Part shown: piece by piece, positions 7,527 through 15,175 of the stretch
Layout of the letters: each line of letters begins with the position of its first letter
Position numbering within the stretch: position 1 is the first letter of the stretch
Assembly (NCBI GenBank): GCA_034506175.1
Contig: JAPDQB010000012.1
Coordinates: forward strand, 62,001 to 126,000
Source of the DNA: a candidate division KSB1 bacterium
GTDB lineage: Bacteria; Zhuqueibacterota; Zhuqueibacteria; Zhuqueibacterales; Zhuqueibacteraceae
Length of the DNA: 64,000 nucleotides
Direction of reading: 5' to 3'
The notes under the pieces: generated by a model
What the model saw: the letters and a program-made list of their open reading frames with translations, nothing else
What the model was told of the DNA's origin: nothing
Databases searched by the model: none
Position numbers and translations under genes: made by a program

Positions 7527-9317
7527 TCAATCCATCAGCATCAACCCTCGCTTGAATTGCGTCTCAAACAAAAACGCATAAAACCCGCCCTGCGCGAGAA
7601 GCTGCTCGTGGCGGCCCTGCTCGATGATGCGGCCCTTGTCGAAAACCAAAATCCAATCGGCCTCGATGACGGTTGAGAGCCGGTGCGCGATGATGATCGA
7701 CGTGCGATTTTTTTTGAAGCGCTGCAAGGCTTCCTGAATCAAGGCCTCGGCGGCGGAATCGAGCGAGCTGGTGGCCTCGTCGAGAATGAGAATCGGCGGG
7801 TTGCGCAAAATTTCACGGGCGATGGCGAGACGCTGTTTTTGGCCGCCGGAAAGGCGAACGCCGCGCTCGCCGATTTTGCTTTCGTAGCCGTTGGGAAATT
7901 CGATGATGAAATCGTGCGCGTTGGCCGCGGCTGCGGCTTGCTCGATGGCCGCCGGATCGGCGACATGATTGCCGTAGGCGATATTTTCGCGGATGGTGCG
8001 GTCGAAGAGAAAAACATCCTGCGGCACGACACCGATGAGGCGGCGCAAATCGTGCAGATGCAGGTCGCGCAGATCTTTGCCGTTGAGCAAAATCCGGCCC
8101 GCCGTCGGCTCGTAAAAACGCGGGATGAGATGCGCGAACGTGGTTTTGCCGGCGCCGCTGGGGCCGACGAGGGCGACCTGCGCGCCGGCCGGTATGCGCG
8201 CTGAAACGTTTTGCAGCACCGGCACGTCCGGCAGGTAATTGAAACCGACGCGGTCAAAAATGATTTCACATTGCCCGGGTTTGCGCCGGTTGCGGGGCGC
8301 GGTCAAAATTTCCGGCGCGGTGTCGAGCACCTCATAAATGCGTTGCAGCGCGTTCATTGAGCGCTGCAAGTTGGAATTGAGCCGCATCAGCGCGCCGGTG
8401 GCGCCGAACAAATTCGAGAGGTACATAAAAAATGCGAAGAGGCTGCCAAAAGTCGAGTCTCCCGCCATGATGCGATAAGCGCCGACGAGCACGATGAAAT
8501 AGGCGCCGGCGGTGGCGGCCAGGCCGATCAACTCGTTGGAAAAAATTTCCAGCAGGTCACGATGAAAAGTGGCACGCACGTGCGCGCTCAGGGCCCGCAC
8601 GTATCGCCGCAGCTCGACTTTTTCATGGGCCGTGGCTTTGATCAAGTTGATGCCGATGATACCTTCGTGCAACGCTGTCGAAGTTTTCGCCTCCGCTTCC
8701 TGCACCGCCTCGTTGCGCCGGCGCAGCGGCCGGGAAAAAAGCAGATTGGCGCCGAAAAAGACGACGGTCAACATCAAGCCGGTCGAAGCCAGCGCCACAT
8801 CGAGATAAAAAAGCAGGCCGATGAAAACGAGCGCGCGAATGAGATTGACGGCGGCACGGAGAAAAGTGTCGGCCATGATGCCGCTGAGATGTTTCAAATC
8901 ATCGCGCTGCCGGCTCATGATATAGCCGGTGTCGTGCTGCGTGTAAAAACTCATCGGCAAATGCAGCACATGCGCGAACAACCGCCGGCGCAAATCATAA
9001 AGCACCATCAGGTGAAAACGATTGTTCAAAAGCGCCTGCCAATAACTCAAGGCCTGGCTGAGCAGCGTCAAACCGATGAGCGCGCTGCCAATCATCAGCA
9101 GGCGTTGGGTGTCGCCGGCGGGTATGACGTCGTCGATCAGATGCTTGACCAAAAACGGCGCGACGACGCTGATCGGCAAACCGACGGCCATCAGCACGGC
9201 GATGGCGGCAATCGTGCGTTTGTAAGGCCGCATGAAAGGCCAAAAGCGTTTGACCAGCGGCCAGGTTTCATGCGGCCGCGGCAGGCCCGCCGCGTATTTG
9301 ATTCGGAATTGTGCCAT
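7527..9317 (-). CDS. ABC transporter, fused permease and ATPase (MsbA-like exporter)
   Basis: A protein of 596 residues, the normal length for a half-size type IV exporter that works as a homodimer. Residues about 20-310 form six membrane helices (ABC_membrane). The C-terminal ATPase domain shows Walker A GPSGAGKTT, the Q-loop, signature RLSGGQKQRLAIAR, Walker B ILILDEATSSLD and the H-loop IIIAHRLST. It exports lipids, drugs or peptides; MsbA-like lipid flipping is possible but cannot be distinguished from multidrug export. It is downstream of the methyltransferase-Nudix gene on the same strand, but a strong palindrome followed by a T-rich run lies between them and may end the upstream transcript. 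Confidence 0.92.
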   Translation of the reverse strand: MAQFRIKYAAGLPRPHETWPLVKRFWPFMRPYKRTIAAIAVLMAVGLPISVVAPFLVKHLIDDVIPAGDTQRLLMIGSALIGLTLLSQALSYWQALLNNRFHLMVLYDLRRRLFAHVLHLPMSFYTQHDTGYIMSRQRDDLKHLSGIMADTFLRAAVNLIRALVFIGLLFYLDVALASTGLMLTVVFFGANLLFSRPLRRRNEAVQEAEAKTSTALHEGIIGINLIKATAHEKVELRRYVRALSAHVRATFHRDLLEIFSNELIGLAATAGAYFIVLVGAYRIMAGDSTFGSLFAFFMYLSNLFGATGALMRLNSNLQRSMNALQRIYEVLDTAPEILTAPRNRRKPGQCEIIFDRVGFNYLPDVPVLQNVSARIPAGAQVALVGPSGAGKTTFAHLIPRFYEPTAGRILLNGKDLRDLHLHDLRRLIGVVPQDVFLFDRTIRENIAYGNHVADPAAIEQAAAAANAHDFIIEFPNGYESKIGERGVRLSGGQKQRLAIAREILRNPPILILDEATSSLDSAAEALIQEALQRFKKNRTSIIIAHRLSTVIEADWILVFDKGRIIEQGRHEQLLAQGGFYAFLFETQFKRGLMLMD

Positions 9318-9355
9318 GAGGATAAAACGGAAGACGTAGAGCGTAAGAATAAAAA

Positions 9356-9378
9356 GTAAAACGTAAATTACGTTTTAC
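9356..9378 (-). terminator. Perfect 11-bp palindrome with T-run, possible terminator
   Basis: GTAAAACGTAA at 9356-9366 and its exact reverse complement at 9368-9378 flank one central base. Read on the minus strand the hairpin overlaps the stop codon of the methyltransferase-Nudix gene and is followed directly by TTTTTATTC. The shape is that of a factor-independent terminator, though the stem is AT-rich. The neighbourhood also contains several extra copies of ACGTA or GCGTA. Confidence 0.5.
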
Positions 9379-10708
9379 GATGAAAATATTCAACCAATTC
9401 CCATTTCAGCGCCGGCGGCCGGATTTCGTAATCGGCGAGTTTTTCCACGGGCAACCACCGCACCTTGCAAGGATGCTCGGGGGCTTCGGAATGATCGGCC
9501 GGCAATTTTTCCGGATTTGTTTCAGCTAAAAAATACCATTCATTTTTATCGGAGCGGAAATAAGGCCCAAATTGGCGCCGGATGACAATTGGCAAACCCA
9601 ATTCTTCATGAAGCTCACGCCGCGCCGCTTGTTCCGGCGTTTCATCCGGCTCAATGCCGCCGCCGGGGATGCGCCAGTATTCTTTCCTTTCGTTGCGCCA
9701 ATGGTAGGTCAGCAATTTGCGGTTATGAATGATCAAAGCGCCCGCGCGCTGCCGGCCGGGCTGCCATTTTTCTTCGGGACGAGGCAGGCGCTCGCCGACC
9801 CAAATCGGAAAGCGCGCGGCTGCCGGCGAACCCATTTTTTCTCGCAGCCATTTTTTGAATAATGCCGCTGTTGAAAAATCGCGCCGCCAACGCGTGAAAC
9901 GGAAATCTTGTTGTTTTGAAAAAATGTCGCCAACCAAGCCGGCATAATTTTGCGCCAGCTCCGGAACGCCCATTTCAGTGTAATAAGCCTGAGTGCGCTC
10001 ATGCGCCGCCAATGCCGCAAGGCGAGAGGGATAGGTTGGCGAATCCATCACGATCAGCTTGCCGCCGGGTCGCAACACCTCGGCAATTTTTTCAAAAGTT
10101 TTTTCCGGATTTTTTACATAATGCCAGCTCGCATTGGCAACCGCGACATCGAAGACATGGGAGGCCAGCGGCAAATGCTCCGACTCGGCTTGTACCGCCA
10201 GGAATCGTCTCGGCAGATTCGACAGCGCCGACAAGCCGTGCGGCCCGACATTCACGTCGACAGCCAAAACCTCGTGACGCTCGGCGAGATGCCAGCTCAT
10301 CCAGCCGCTGCCGGCCCCGAGATCTAAAATTCTCGCCATGCGGTTTTTGAAATTTTTCGCCAACCAGTTCTGCAAAAAACAAAAAGACTGCGCACGCCAC
10401 CGCCATTCCTGCGGGTGGCGCCCGGAAAGATCTTGAAACGGCAGATGCTGATAAAACTCGGGCACCTCGCTGGCCCAGCCTTCGCGCACACGTAATGCAT
10501 CGTATTTTTCACAAAAGGCTTTGATCCTTTCAACGCGCGACGGCATGATCAGGCGAGGCACGCCGTTGAGGACGGCATAATTGGCGGCGCATTCGGAGCA
10601 GCGCAGGCGGCCAATTTGATCGTCGACCTCGAGCGCCAATTTTTCCCGGCATTGCGGGCAGCGCAAAACGCCGAGCCAACGATAAAAGAGGGTGTTCTCA
10701 GAATTCAA
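9368..10708 (-). CDS. Zinc-ribbon, SAM methyltransferase and Nudix hydrolase fusion
   Basis: A protein of about 446 residues if the TTG at 10708 is the start; the frame is open further upstream but that part runs antiparallel to nothing sensible and overlaps the permease gene. N-terminal Trm112-like zinc ribbon: CPQC at 17-20 and CSEC about 20 residues later. Middle: class I SAM methyltransferase with ILDLGAGSGWMSWHLAE, VDVN and LRPGGKLIVMDSP. C-terminal: a canonical Nudix box, GGGIEPDETPEQAARRELHE followed by ELG, fitting GX5EX7REUXEEXGU. Nudix enzymes cleave nucleoside diphosphate derivatives. The zinc ribbon plus methyltransferase is common; the Nudix fusion is not familiar to me. It starts 17 bases after the permease stop, so it is likely in one operon with it. 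Start site is the weak point. Confidence 0.8.
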   Translation of the reverse strand: MNSENTLFYRWLGVLRCPQCREKLALEVDDQIGRLRCSECAANYAVLNGVPRLIMPSRVERIKAFCEKYDALRVREGWASEVPEFYQHLPFQDLSGRHPQEWRWRAQSFCFLQNWLAKNFKNRMARILDLGAGSGWMSWHLAERHEVLAVDVNVGPHGLSALSNLPRRFLAVQAESEHLPLASHVFDVAVANASWHYVKNPEKTFEKIAEVLRPGGKLIVMDSPTYPSRLAALAAHERTQAYYTEMGVPELAQNYAGLVGDIFSKQQDFRFTRWRRDFSTAALFKKWLREKMGSPAAARFPIWVGERLPRPEEKWQPGRQRAGALIIHNRKLLTYHWRNERKEYWRIPGGGIEPDETPEQAARRELHEELGLPIVIRRQFGPYFRSDKNEWYFLAETNPEKLPADHSEAPEHPCKVRWLPVEKLADYEIRPPALKWELVEYFHRKT

Positions 10709-10725
10709 ATGTGATGATCGCGATT

Positions 10726-12060
10726 TTAGCTCGACCCAACAGCGGCGCGCCGTCGGGCCTTCCAAATAAAAAATGCTGGCGCGCCCAGCAATACTGCCGC
10801 TATTCCAACCATCGCGCGCCCCGGCTGCGAGACGAGCGTGTTCAAAACAATCGCGGCCGCCGACAAAACAAAAAGAATCGGCGTCCACGGATAACCAGGC
10901 ACACGGAACGGCCGCGGCATTTCCGGATGGCGGCGGCGGTAGACGAAGATGCTCATTGCGCCCAGCGCGTAAAAAATCCAGCCGGCAAACACCACGTAGG
11001 TCAACAGTTGCTCGAATGTGCCGCTGATGGCAAAGGCGATGGCGCACACCGCGCTCCACCCGATAGCCTGCCAGGGCGTGCCGTAACGCGGGTGAAGCTC
11101 GCCAAAGCGTTCAAAGAACACACCGTCACGTGCCATCATGAAATAAACCCGCGAGGTGGTCAAAAAAATTGCGTTGGCGGCACTGAACATCGAAACCAAA
11201 ATGGCAGCCGCGATCAGCTTGCCGGCAGCCGGCCCCATCATCATTGCCACCGCCTCCGCTGCGACTGTCTCCGATTGCGCCGCGCGCACCGGCCCGAGCG
11301 CCGCGAGATAAGCGACGTTGGCGAGCAGATAAATCACGATGAGCGCGGCAGTGCCGATCGCGATGCCCGCCGGAAACGTGCGCTGCGGATTGAGCGCTTC
11401 GCCTGCCGAGTAGGTGACGTATTGCCAGCCTTCATACGCCCAGAGCACCGCCACCATCGCCAGACCGACGCCGGTGAGCAAAGACATGTTGATCGTGTCC
11501 GGCAGCAGCGAGCCGCCCGCCGGAGAAAATCCGTCACCGAGCGTGAGCAGCGCGGCGCTCATGATGATGATCGCCCCGACTTTCACGCCGGTGGTCCAGT
11601 TCTGCACATTGGCGCTTTTTCTGGTGCCGAGGATGTTGATGATGGTGACGGCCACAATCATTAGCGTCGCGACGATTTGTTTTAACAAAGGAGAAAGCGG
11701 CAGCAACTGGCTGAAGTAGGAAGCAAAGGCCACAGCAAGGGTGGCGACGGCGCAATTGCCCATCACGAAAAAAAGCGTCCAGCCGTAAAGAAAAGCCGGC
11801 AAGGGGCCAAACGCCTCGCGAATGTAAACGTAAAGGCCGCCGGCTTCCGGCGCCATCGCCCCCAGCTCGCCGTACGTCAAAGCGCCGAGAAAGGACAACA
11901 CGCCGGCGAAGAACCACACCAACAACGCCAGATTGACGCTGCCCCCGGTTTGTTGCAACACCACGGCCGGCACGATGAAAATGCCGGAGCCGATCACCGT
12001 GCCGATGACGATCATCACCAGGTCTTTCAAGTTAAAAGTACGACGCAGTTGTTGTGGCAT
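10726..12060 (-). CDS. APC-family amino-acid permease, second copy
   Basis: This 444-residue protein has about 12 membrane segments. It opens with the APC first-helix signature IVIGTVIGSGIFIVPAVVLQ, followed by YGELGAMAPEAGGLYVYIREAFGP. It is clearly related to the permease at 3753-5081 and ends with the same PRPFRVPGYPW-type block of YfnA/LAT-like transporters. Likely an amino-acid importer or exchanger in the inner membrane. It is the first gene of the minus-strand set with the methyltransferase-Nudix fusion. Substrate unknown. Confidence 0.88.
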   Translation of the reverse strand: MPQQLRRTFNLKDLVMIVIGTVIGSGIFIVPAVVLQQTGGSVNLALLVWFFAGVLSFLGALTYGELGAMAPEAGGLYVYIREAFGPLPAFLYGWTLFFVMGNCAVATLAVAFASYFSQLLPLSPLLKQIVATLMIVAVTIINILGTRKSANVQNWTTGVKVGAIIIMSAALLTLGDGFSPAGGSLLPDTINMSLLTGVGLAMVAVLWAYEGWQYVTYSAGEALNPQRTFPAGIAIGTAALIVIYLLANVAYLAALGPVRAAQSETVAAEAVAMMMGPAAGKLIAAAILVSMFSAANAIFLTTSRVYFMMARDGVFFERFGELHPRYGTPWQAIGWSAVCAIAFAISGTFEQLLTYVVFAGWIFYALGAMSIFVYRRRHPEMPRPFRVPGYPWTPILFVLSAAAIVLNTLVSQPGRAMVGIAAVLLGAPAFFIWKARRRAAVGSS

Positions 12061-12092
12061 GCTTCATCTGCCTCAAAAATGTTTCGTGAAAA

Positions 12093-13145
12093 TTATTTGT
12101 CGTTTGGCATGATGATACACTTCGCGATTCTGCCGTCGGCGCCCGCAGCCCAACCACTGGAAGTTGATTGGGCAAAACTTAAAGTGTGATAGCCTTCGGC
12201 GCTGAATTTGTTCCAACTTTGACCGTTATCCGTCGAAAAATATGAACCGGATGTTCCCACCGCCAGCAGCGAAAAAGATTTCTGCGGCACATACGCGACA
12301 CAGGATAAAAATCCAACCGCCTCGGGATTTTTGAGCAGCCGCCAGGTTTTGCCGCCGTCATTGGTGAAAGCGACATTGCCCCTGGCTTCGTCCGGTTTTT
12401 GATAATCGCCGCCGGCGATGACGCCATGTTTCTCATCTCTGAACGCAATCGAAAAAATTCCGGAAGATTGATTGCCGCTCACCAGAGGCGTATCGCTGAC
12501 GCGCCAGGTTTTGCCGCGATCCCGGGTATAAAACACCCGCGCCATTGCCCCGCCGGTTGCAATCCAGAGTTGATGCTTGCCGTAAACCGTGACGCCGGTG
12601 CCGCTCGCCGCAAAACCGTATTCGCCAGCAACGACCTCCGGCGCATTGGCGAGCTGCTGCCAGGTCGCGCCCCCATCGCTGGTGAGCAGGATGAACAAGC
12701 GTCCGTTTACCGGATCGCCGATGACAACGCCGTTGTTTTCGCCCCAAAACGCCATGCCGTTGAAAAAGCCCTCGGGAATTTTGTTTTGATGCTGCAATTG
12801 CCAGCTTTTGCCGCCGTCGAGGGTTTTATAAATGCGTGACAGCTCGCCCGGGCCGGCGCTCATCAAATACGCACGCTTCGCGTCAAACGCCTCCACGTCG
12901 CGGAAATCGAGATGAGCCGCGCCGGCCACTGAGTCGGCGGCCCAGGTTTGTCCGCCGTTCAGCGTGCGGGCGTAACTGCCTCGCGTTCCGCTTACCCAAA
13001 CTATTTTCTCATTCACCGCGCAGAGGCCGCGAAAGGACGAGGTTAGGCCACTTTTTTGTTCCTGCCATTGCACTTGGTAAGCTTGCGCTGAAACGTCATT
13101 TGCGGTTAAGGCAAACAATGTTGCATACAAAATTTTTGATCTCAT
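12093..13145 (-). CDS. Secreted Ycf48/BNR-like beta-propeller protein
   Basis: A protein of 350 residues with a signal peptide (KILYATLFALTANDVSAQA). The mature part consists of repeats with the BNR/Asp-box or Ycf48 pattern: RTLNGGQTWAADS, KTLDGGKSWQLQ, TSDGGATWQQL, TRDRGKTWRV, TNDGGKTWRLL, STDNGQSWNKF. These form a beta-propeller like photosystem II assembly factor Ycf48 and sialidase-like proteins, and occur widely in non-photosynthetic bacteria as exported proteins of unknown role. ATG 13145 is preceded by GGGAG; a GTG at 13157 is an alternative. No sialidase catalytic residues are evident, so the role may be binding. Confidence 0.82.
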   Translation of the reverse strand: MRSKILYATLFALTANDVSAQAYQVQWQEQKSGLTSSFRGLCAVNEKIVWVSGTRGSYARTLNGGQTWAADSVAGAAHLDFRDVEAFDAKRAYLMSAGPGELSRIYKTLDGGKSWQLQHQNKIPEGFFNGMAFWGENNGVVIGDPVNGRLFILLTSDGGATWQQLANAPEVVAGEYGFAASGTGVTVYGKHQLWIATGGAMARVFYTRDRGKTWRVSDTPLVSGNQSSGIFSIAFRDEKHGVIAGGDYQKPDEARGNVAFTNDGGKTWRLLKNPEAVGFLSCVAYVPQKSFSLLAVGTSGSYFSTDNGQSWNKFSAEGYHTLSFAQSTSSGWAAGADGRIAKCIIMPNDK

Positions 13146-13214
13146 AATTTCTCCCACGATGAACGAAATTTGGACGCGCCAACGCCCGAAGGCATTACTA
13201 CGAAAAATTATGAA

Positions 13215-14609
13215 TTATGCTTCCTTTTGATGCGCGGTCAACGCCATTCCCAGCCGGCCGAGTCGTGAATTGATTTTTGCTTTGATTCGATTCATCAAGC
13301 TTCCATTTTGCGAAAGGCGCGTCAATTTCAATTCGCCCTGCATCCAGCGATTGACAAAATCATAATAACGCCGCGAGTGGCGATGGCGGATTTTGTAATC
13401 GCGGTCGCTGGATTTTTCCCACGGCAGATCGTTGACGATCACATTTTGCGCCGCCATGCGGTTGTAATATTCCGTGCCTTTGATGGGATAGCTTACTGTG
13501 GTCAACACGAGATCGGGATTGGCTTTTTTGACGTGCTCGATGGTCATTTCGATGTCGTCACGATTTTCATCTTCAAAACCCCACATGAGAAACATGCCGG
13601 TTTCGATACCGTAGCGTTTGGCAAGACGCGTCATCGCCTGCACCTGCTCGGCTTTGACGCCGCGCTTCATTTGATCGAGCAGGCGCTGCGAGCCGCTTTC
13701 CGAGCCGATCCACACGCGAAAGCATCCCATCTCTTTCAATGTGCGAACGATCTCTTCATTCATGCGGTCGGCGCGGCAGATGCATTCGAACGGGATTTTA
13801 AGATGGCGGCGTTTCAACTCGGCAGCATATTCAAACAACCATTTGTGGTTGATGTTGAACACGTCGTCGGCGTACCACAGCAGGTCGGGATGATAGTTTG
13901 CCAAAAGCTCTTCGACTTCATCGGCAACGAGAGGCGCGCTGCGTTTGCGCAAGGTTTTGCCGAAAACCGAATGGCTGCACCAGGTGCAGGAATAGGGGCA
14001 GCCGCGGCTGGTGATGAGCGACACCGCGCCCATGCCGTGATGTTTTCTCCAGACGTTCATATATTTTTGCAGGTCGATGGCCTGGCGATCGGGCAAGGGC
14101 AGCACGTCGAGATTCGGCATTAAATCGCGCTGCGGTGTTCTTTGAATTTGGCCGGATTCATTTTTAAAGGCAATACCCGCGACGCTTTTTAATTGCTCAA
14201 ATTTTTTTTCGGTTAAAATCGGGATTAACTCTTCCAGCGCCTGTTCGCCTTCACCGATCACGACAACGTCTGCGCCAAAATCAAGGTATTGCCCGGCGTA
14301 ATAAGGCGGATCCGGGCCGCCGACAATGACGAGGCAATTTTGCGCCTTTGCCTGCTGGATCATTTCGAGCACGTTGAATTTCGTCATCAAATTCGAGTAG
14401 AGACCAACGATTTTGGGCGCCTTGGCTTTGAGCAATTTGGCAAATTGGCTCTTTGTCGCGAAGGTGCCGTCAAAAATTTCCACGCTAAAATCTTTCTGCT
14501 TGAGATAAGCCGAAATATAAAGCAAGCCCAACGCTGGGTAGGGTTTCATAATCGCCTTTTCTTTCGGATCTTCGTGCAGAAAGTAGCCGTGGGTGAGGAG
14601 AATGTTCAT
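13215..14609 (-). CDS. B12-binding-domain radical SAM protein, copy 1
   Basis: A protein of 464 residues. The N-terminal half (about 1-150) is a Rossmann-like cobalamin-binding domain, seen from GLLYISAYLKQKDFSVEIFD, the IVGGPDPPYY block and VVVIGEGEQAL. It lacks the DxHxxG base-off ligand motif, as many relatives do. The radical SAM core carries RGCPYSCTWC (CX3CX2C), which binds the 4Fe-4S cluster. Later blocks (RVWIGSESGSQRLLDQMKRG, GMFLMWGFEDENRDDIEMT) are standard for the family. These enzymes catalyse methyl transfers to unactivated carbon, ring contractions or couplings, often in lipid or antibiotic biosynthesis. It is a close paralogue of the gene at 15176-16660, including the opening HGYFLHEDPKEK region. 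Substrate unknown. Confidence 0.9.
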   Translation of the reverse strand: MNILLTHGYFLHEDPKEKAIMKPYPALGLLYISAYLKQKDFSVEIFDGTFATKSQFAKLLKAKAPKIVGLYSNLMTKFNVLEMIQQAKAQNCLVIVGGPDPPYYAGQYLDFGADVVVIGEGEQALEELIPILTEKKFEQLKSVAGIAFKNESGQIQRTPQRDLMPNLDVLPLPDRQAIDLQKYMNVWRKHHGMGAVSLITSRGCPYSCTWCSHSVFGKTLRKRSAPLVADEVEELLANYHPDLLWYADDVFNINHKWLFEYAAELKRRHLKIPFECICRADRMNEEIVRTLKEMGCFRVWIGSESGSQRLLDQMKRGVKAEQVQAMTRLAKRYGIETGMFLMWGFEDENRDDIEMTIEHVKKANPDLVLTTVSYPIKGTEYYNRMAAQNVIVNDLPWEKSSDRDYKIRHRHSRRYYDFVNRWMQGELKLTRLSQNGSLMNRIKAKINSRLGRLGMALTAHQKEA

Positions 14610-14627
14610 AATTTTTGAAGACCCCGG

Positions 14628-14912
14628 TCAGTCTTGATAATAGCCCAATGCTTGGGCTTTTTTCATCACAAAGTTTTTGATACGGCGAGCTTTTTCAATG
14701 GCAGCTTTGGCTTCTTCTACACTGATGGCGTACGGTATAGGACCGGGATAAACCAAAACAGTTCTGTACTTGGTAAGAATCCGACAATCCTCACGCAAGT
14801 CTTCAAATTCCTCGTCTTGTCGGGCTGCGATGCAAGCGTCCAGTATTTTCCCCAGTTCATGAGTTCGCTGGCGCAGGTGCTCACTTGGTTTTGGTTTTTG
14901 GGGTCCGGTCAT
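14628..14912 (-). pseudogene. HEPN-like C-terminal fragment
   Basis: A protein of 94 residues from ATG 14912. Its sequence resembles the second half of HEPN proteins: THELGKILDAC, then DLREDCRILTKYRTVLVYPG and SVEEAKAAIEKARRIKNFV, the usual ending of the HEPN four-helix bundle. The first helices and the QxxAEKxLK block are not present. It overlaps by 32 bases a short upstream frame that looks like the end of a minimal nucleotidyltransferase. Together they look like a truncated HEPN-MNT toxin-antitoxin module. A complete small protein of unknown family is the alternative. Confidence 0.45.
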
Positions 14913-15087
14913 AAAGGATGACTCCCTCTGCAAGTATTTCCAGAATCAAATCCCACTCTCCCTCATTTTCATTTTTTAGTTTTTGCACTTCCGCATCGGT
15001 CAAAACGATGGCGTCAAGGCCAAATGACCGATATCGAAATAAATCCAAGAGTGCACCAAATCTGTCGTGCTGTCTCAGGTGAGCCAA
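14881..15087 (-). pseudogene. Minimal nucleotidyltransferase-like C-terminal fragment
   Basis: A 68-residue frame beginning with TTG at 15087. The part LDAIVLTDAEVQKLKNENEG and ILEILAEGVILYDR looks like the ending of MNT-family nucleotidyltransferases (the EG-x-x-LY end is typical). The active-site GSRARG and DxD region is missing. An ATG at 15101, with AGGAAG upstream, opens a frame that stops after eight codons; a one-base shift would join it to this frame. So the gene may be frameshifted as well as shortened. A good promoter lies just upstream. Confidence 0.4.
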
Positions 15088-15116
15088 AGGGTGTTTATCA
15101 TTTATTTTCTTCCTAA

Positions 15117-15145
15117 ATTATAGTTAATTTAGACGCCATCTTCAA
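15117..15145 (-). promoter_or_regulatory. Putative promoter for the HEPN/MNT remnant
   Basis: Read on the minus strand: TTGAAG (15140-15145), a 17-base spacer, and a perfect TATAAT (15117-15122). It is about 30 bases upstream of the 15087 start. It would also supply transcription to the radical SAM gene further downstream if the remnant is read through. Confidence 0.6.
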
Positions 15146-15175
15146 GCCCAATTTAATGAATTGGCCATATTTCTC

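Noticed and set aside
10709-11059. N-terminal extension of the methyltransferase-Nudix protein by 117 residues
   Set aside because: The extension runs within the permease gene in another frame and has Arg/Ala-rich nonsense composition. The zinc ribbon begins soon after the TTG at 10708.
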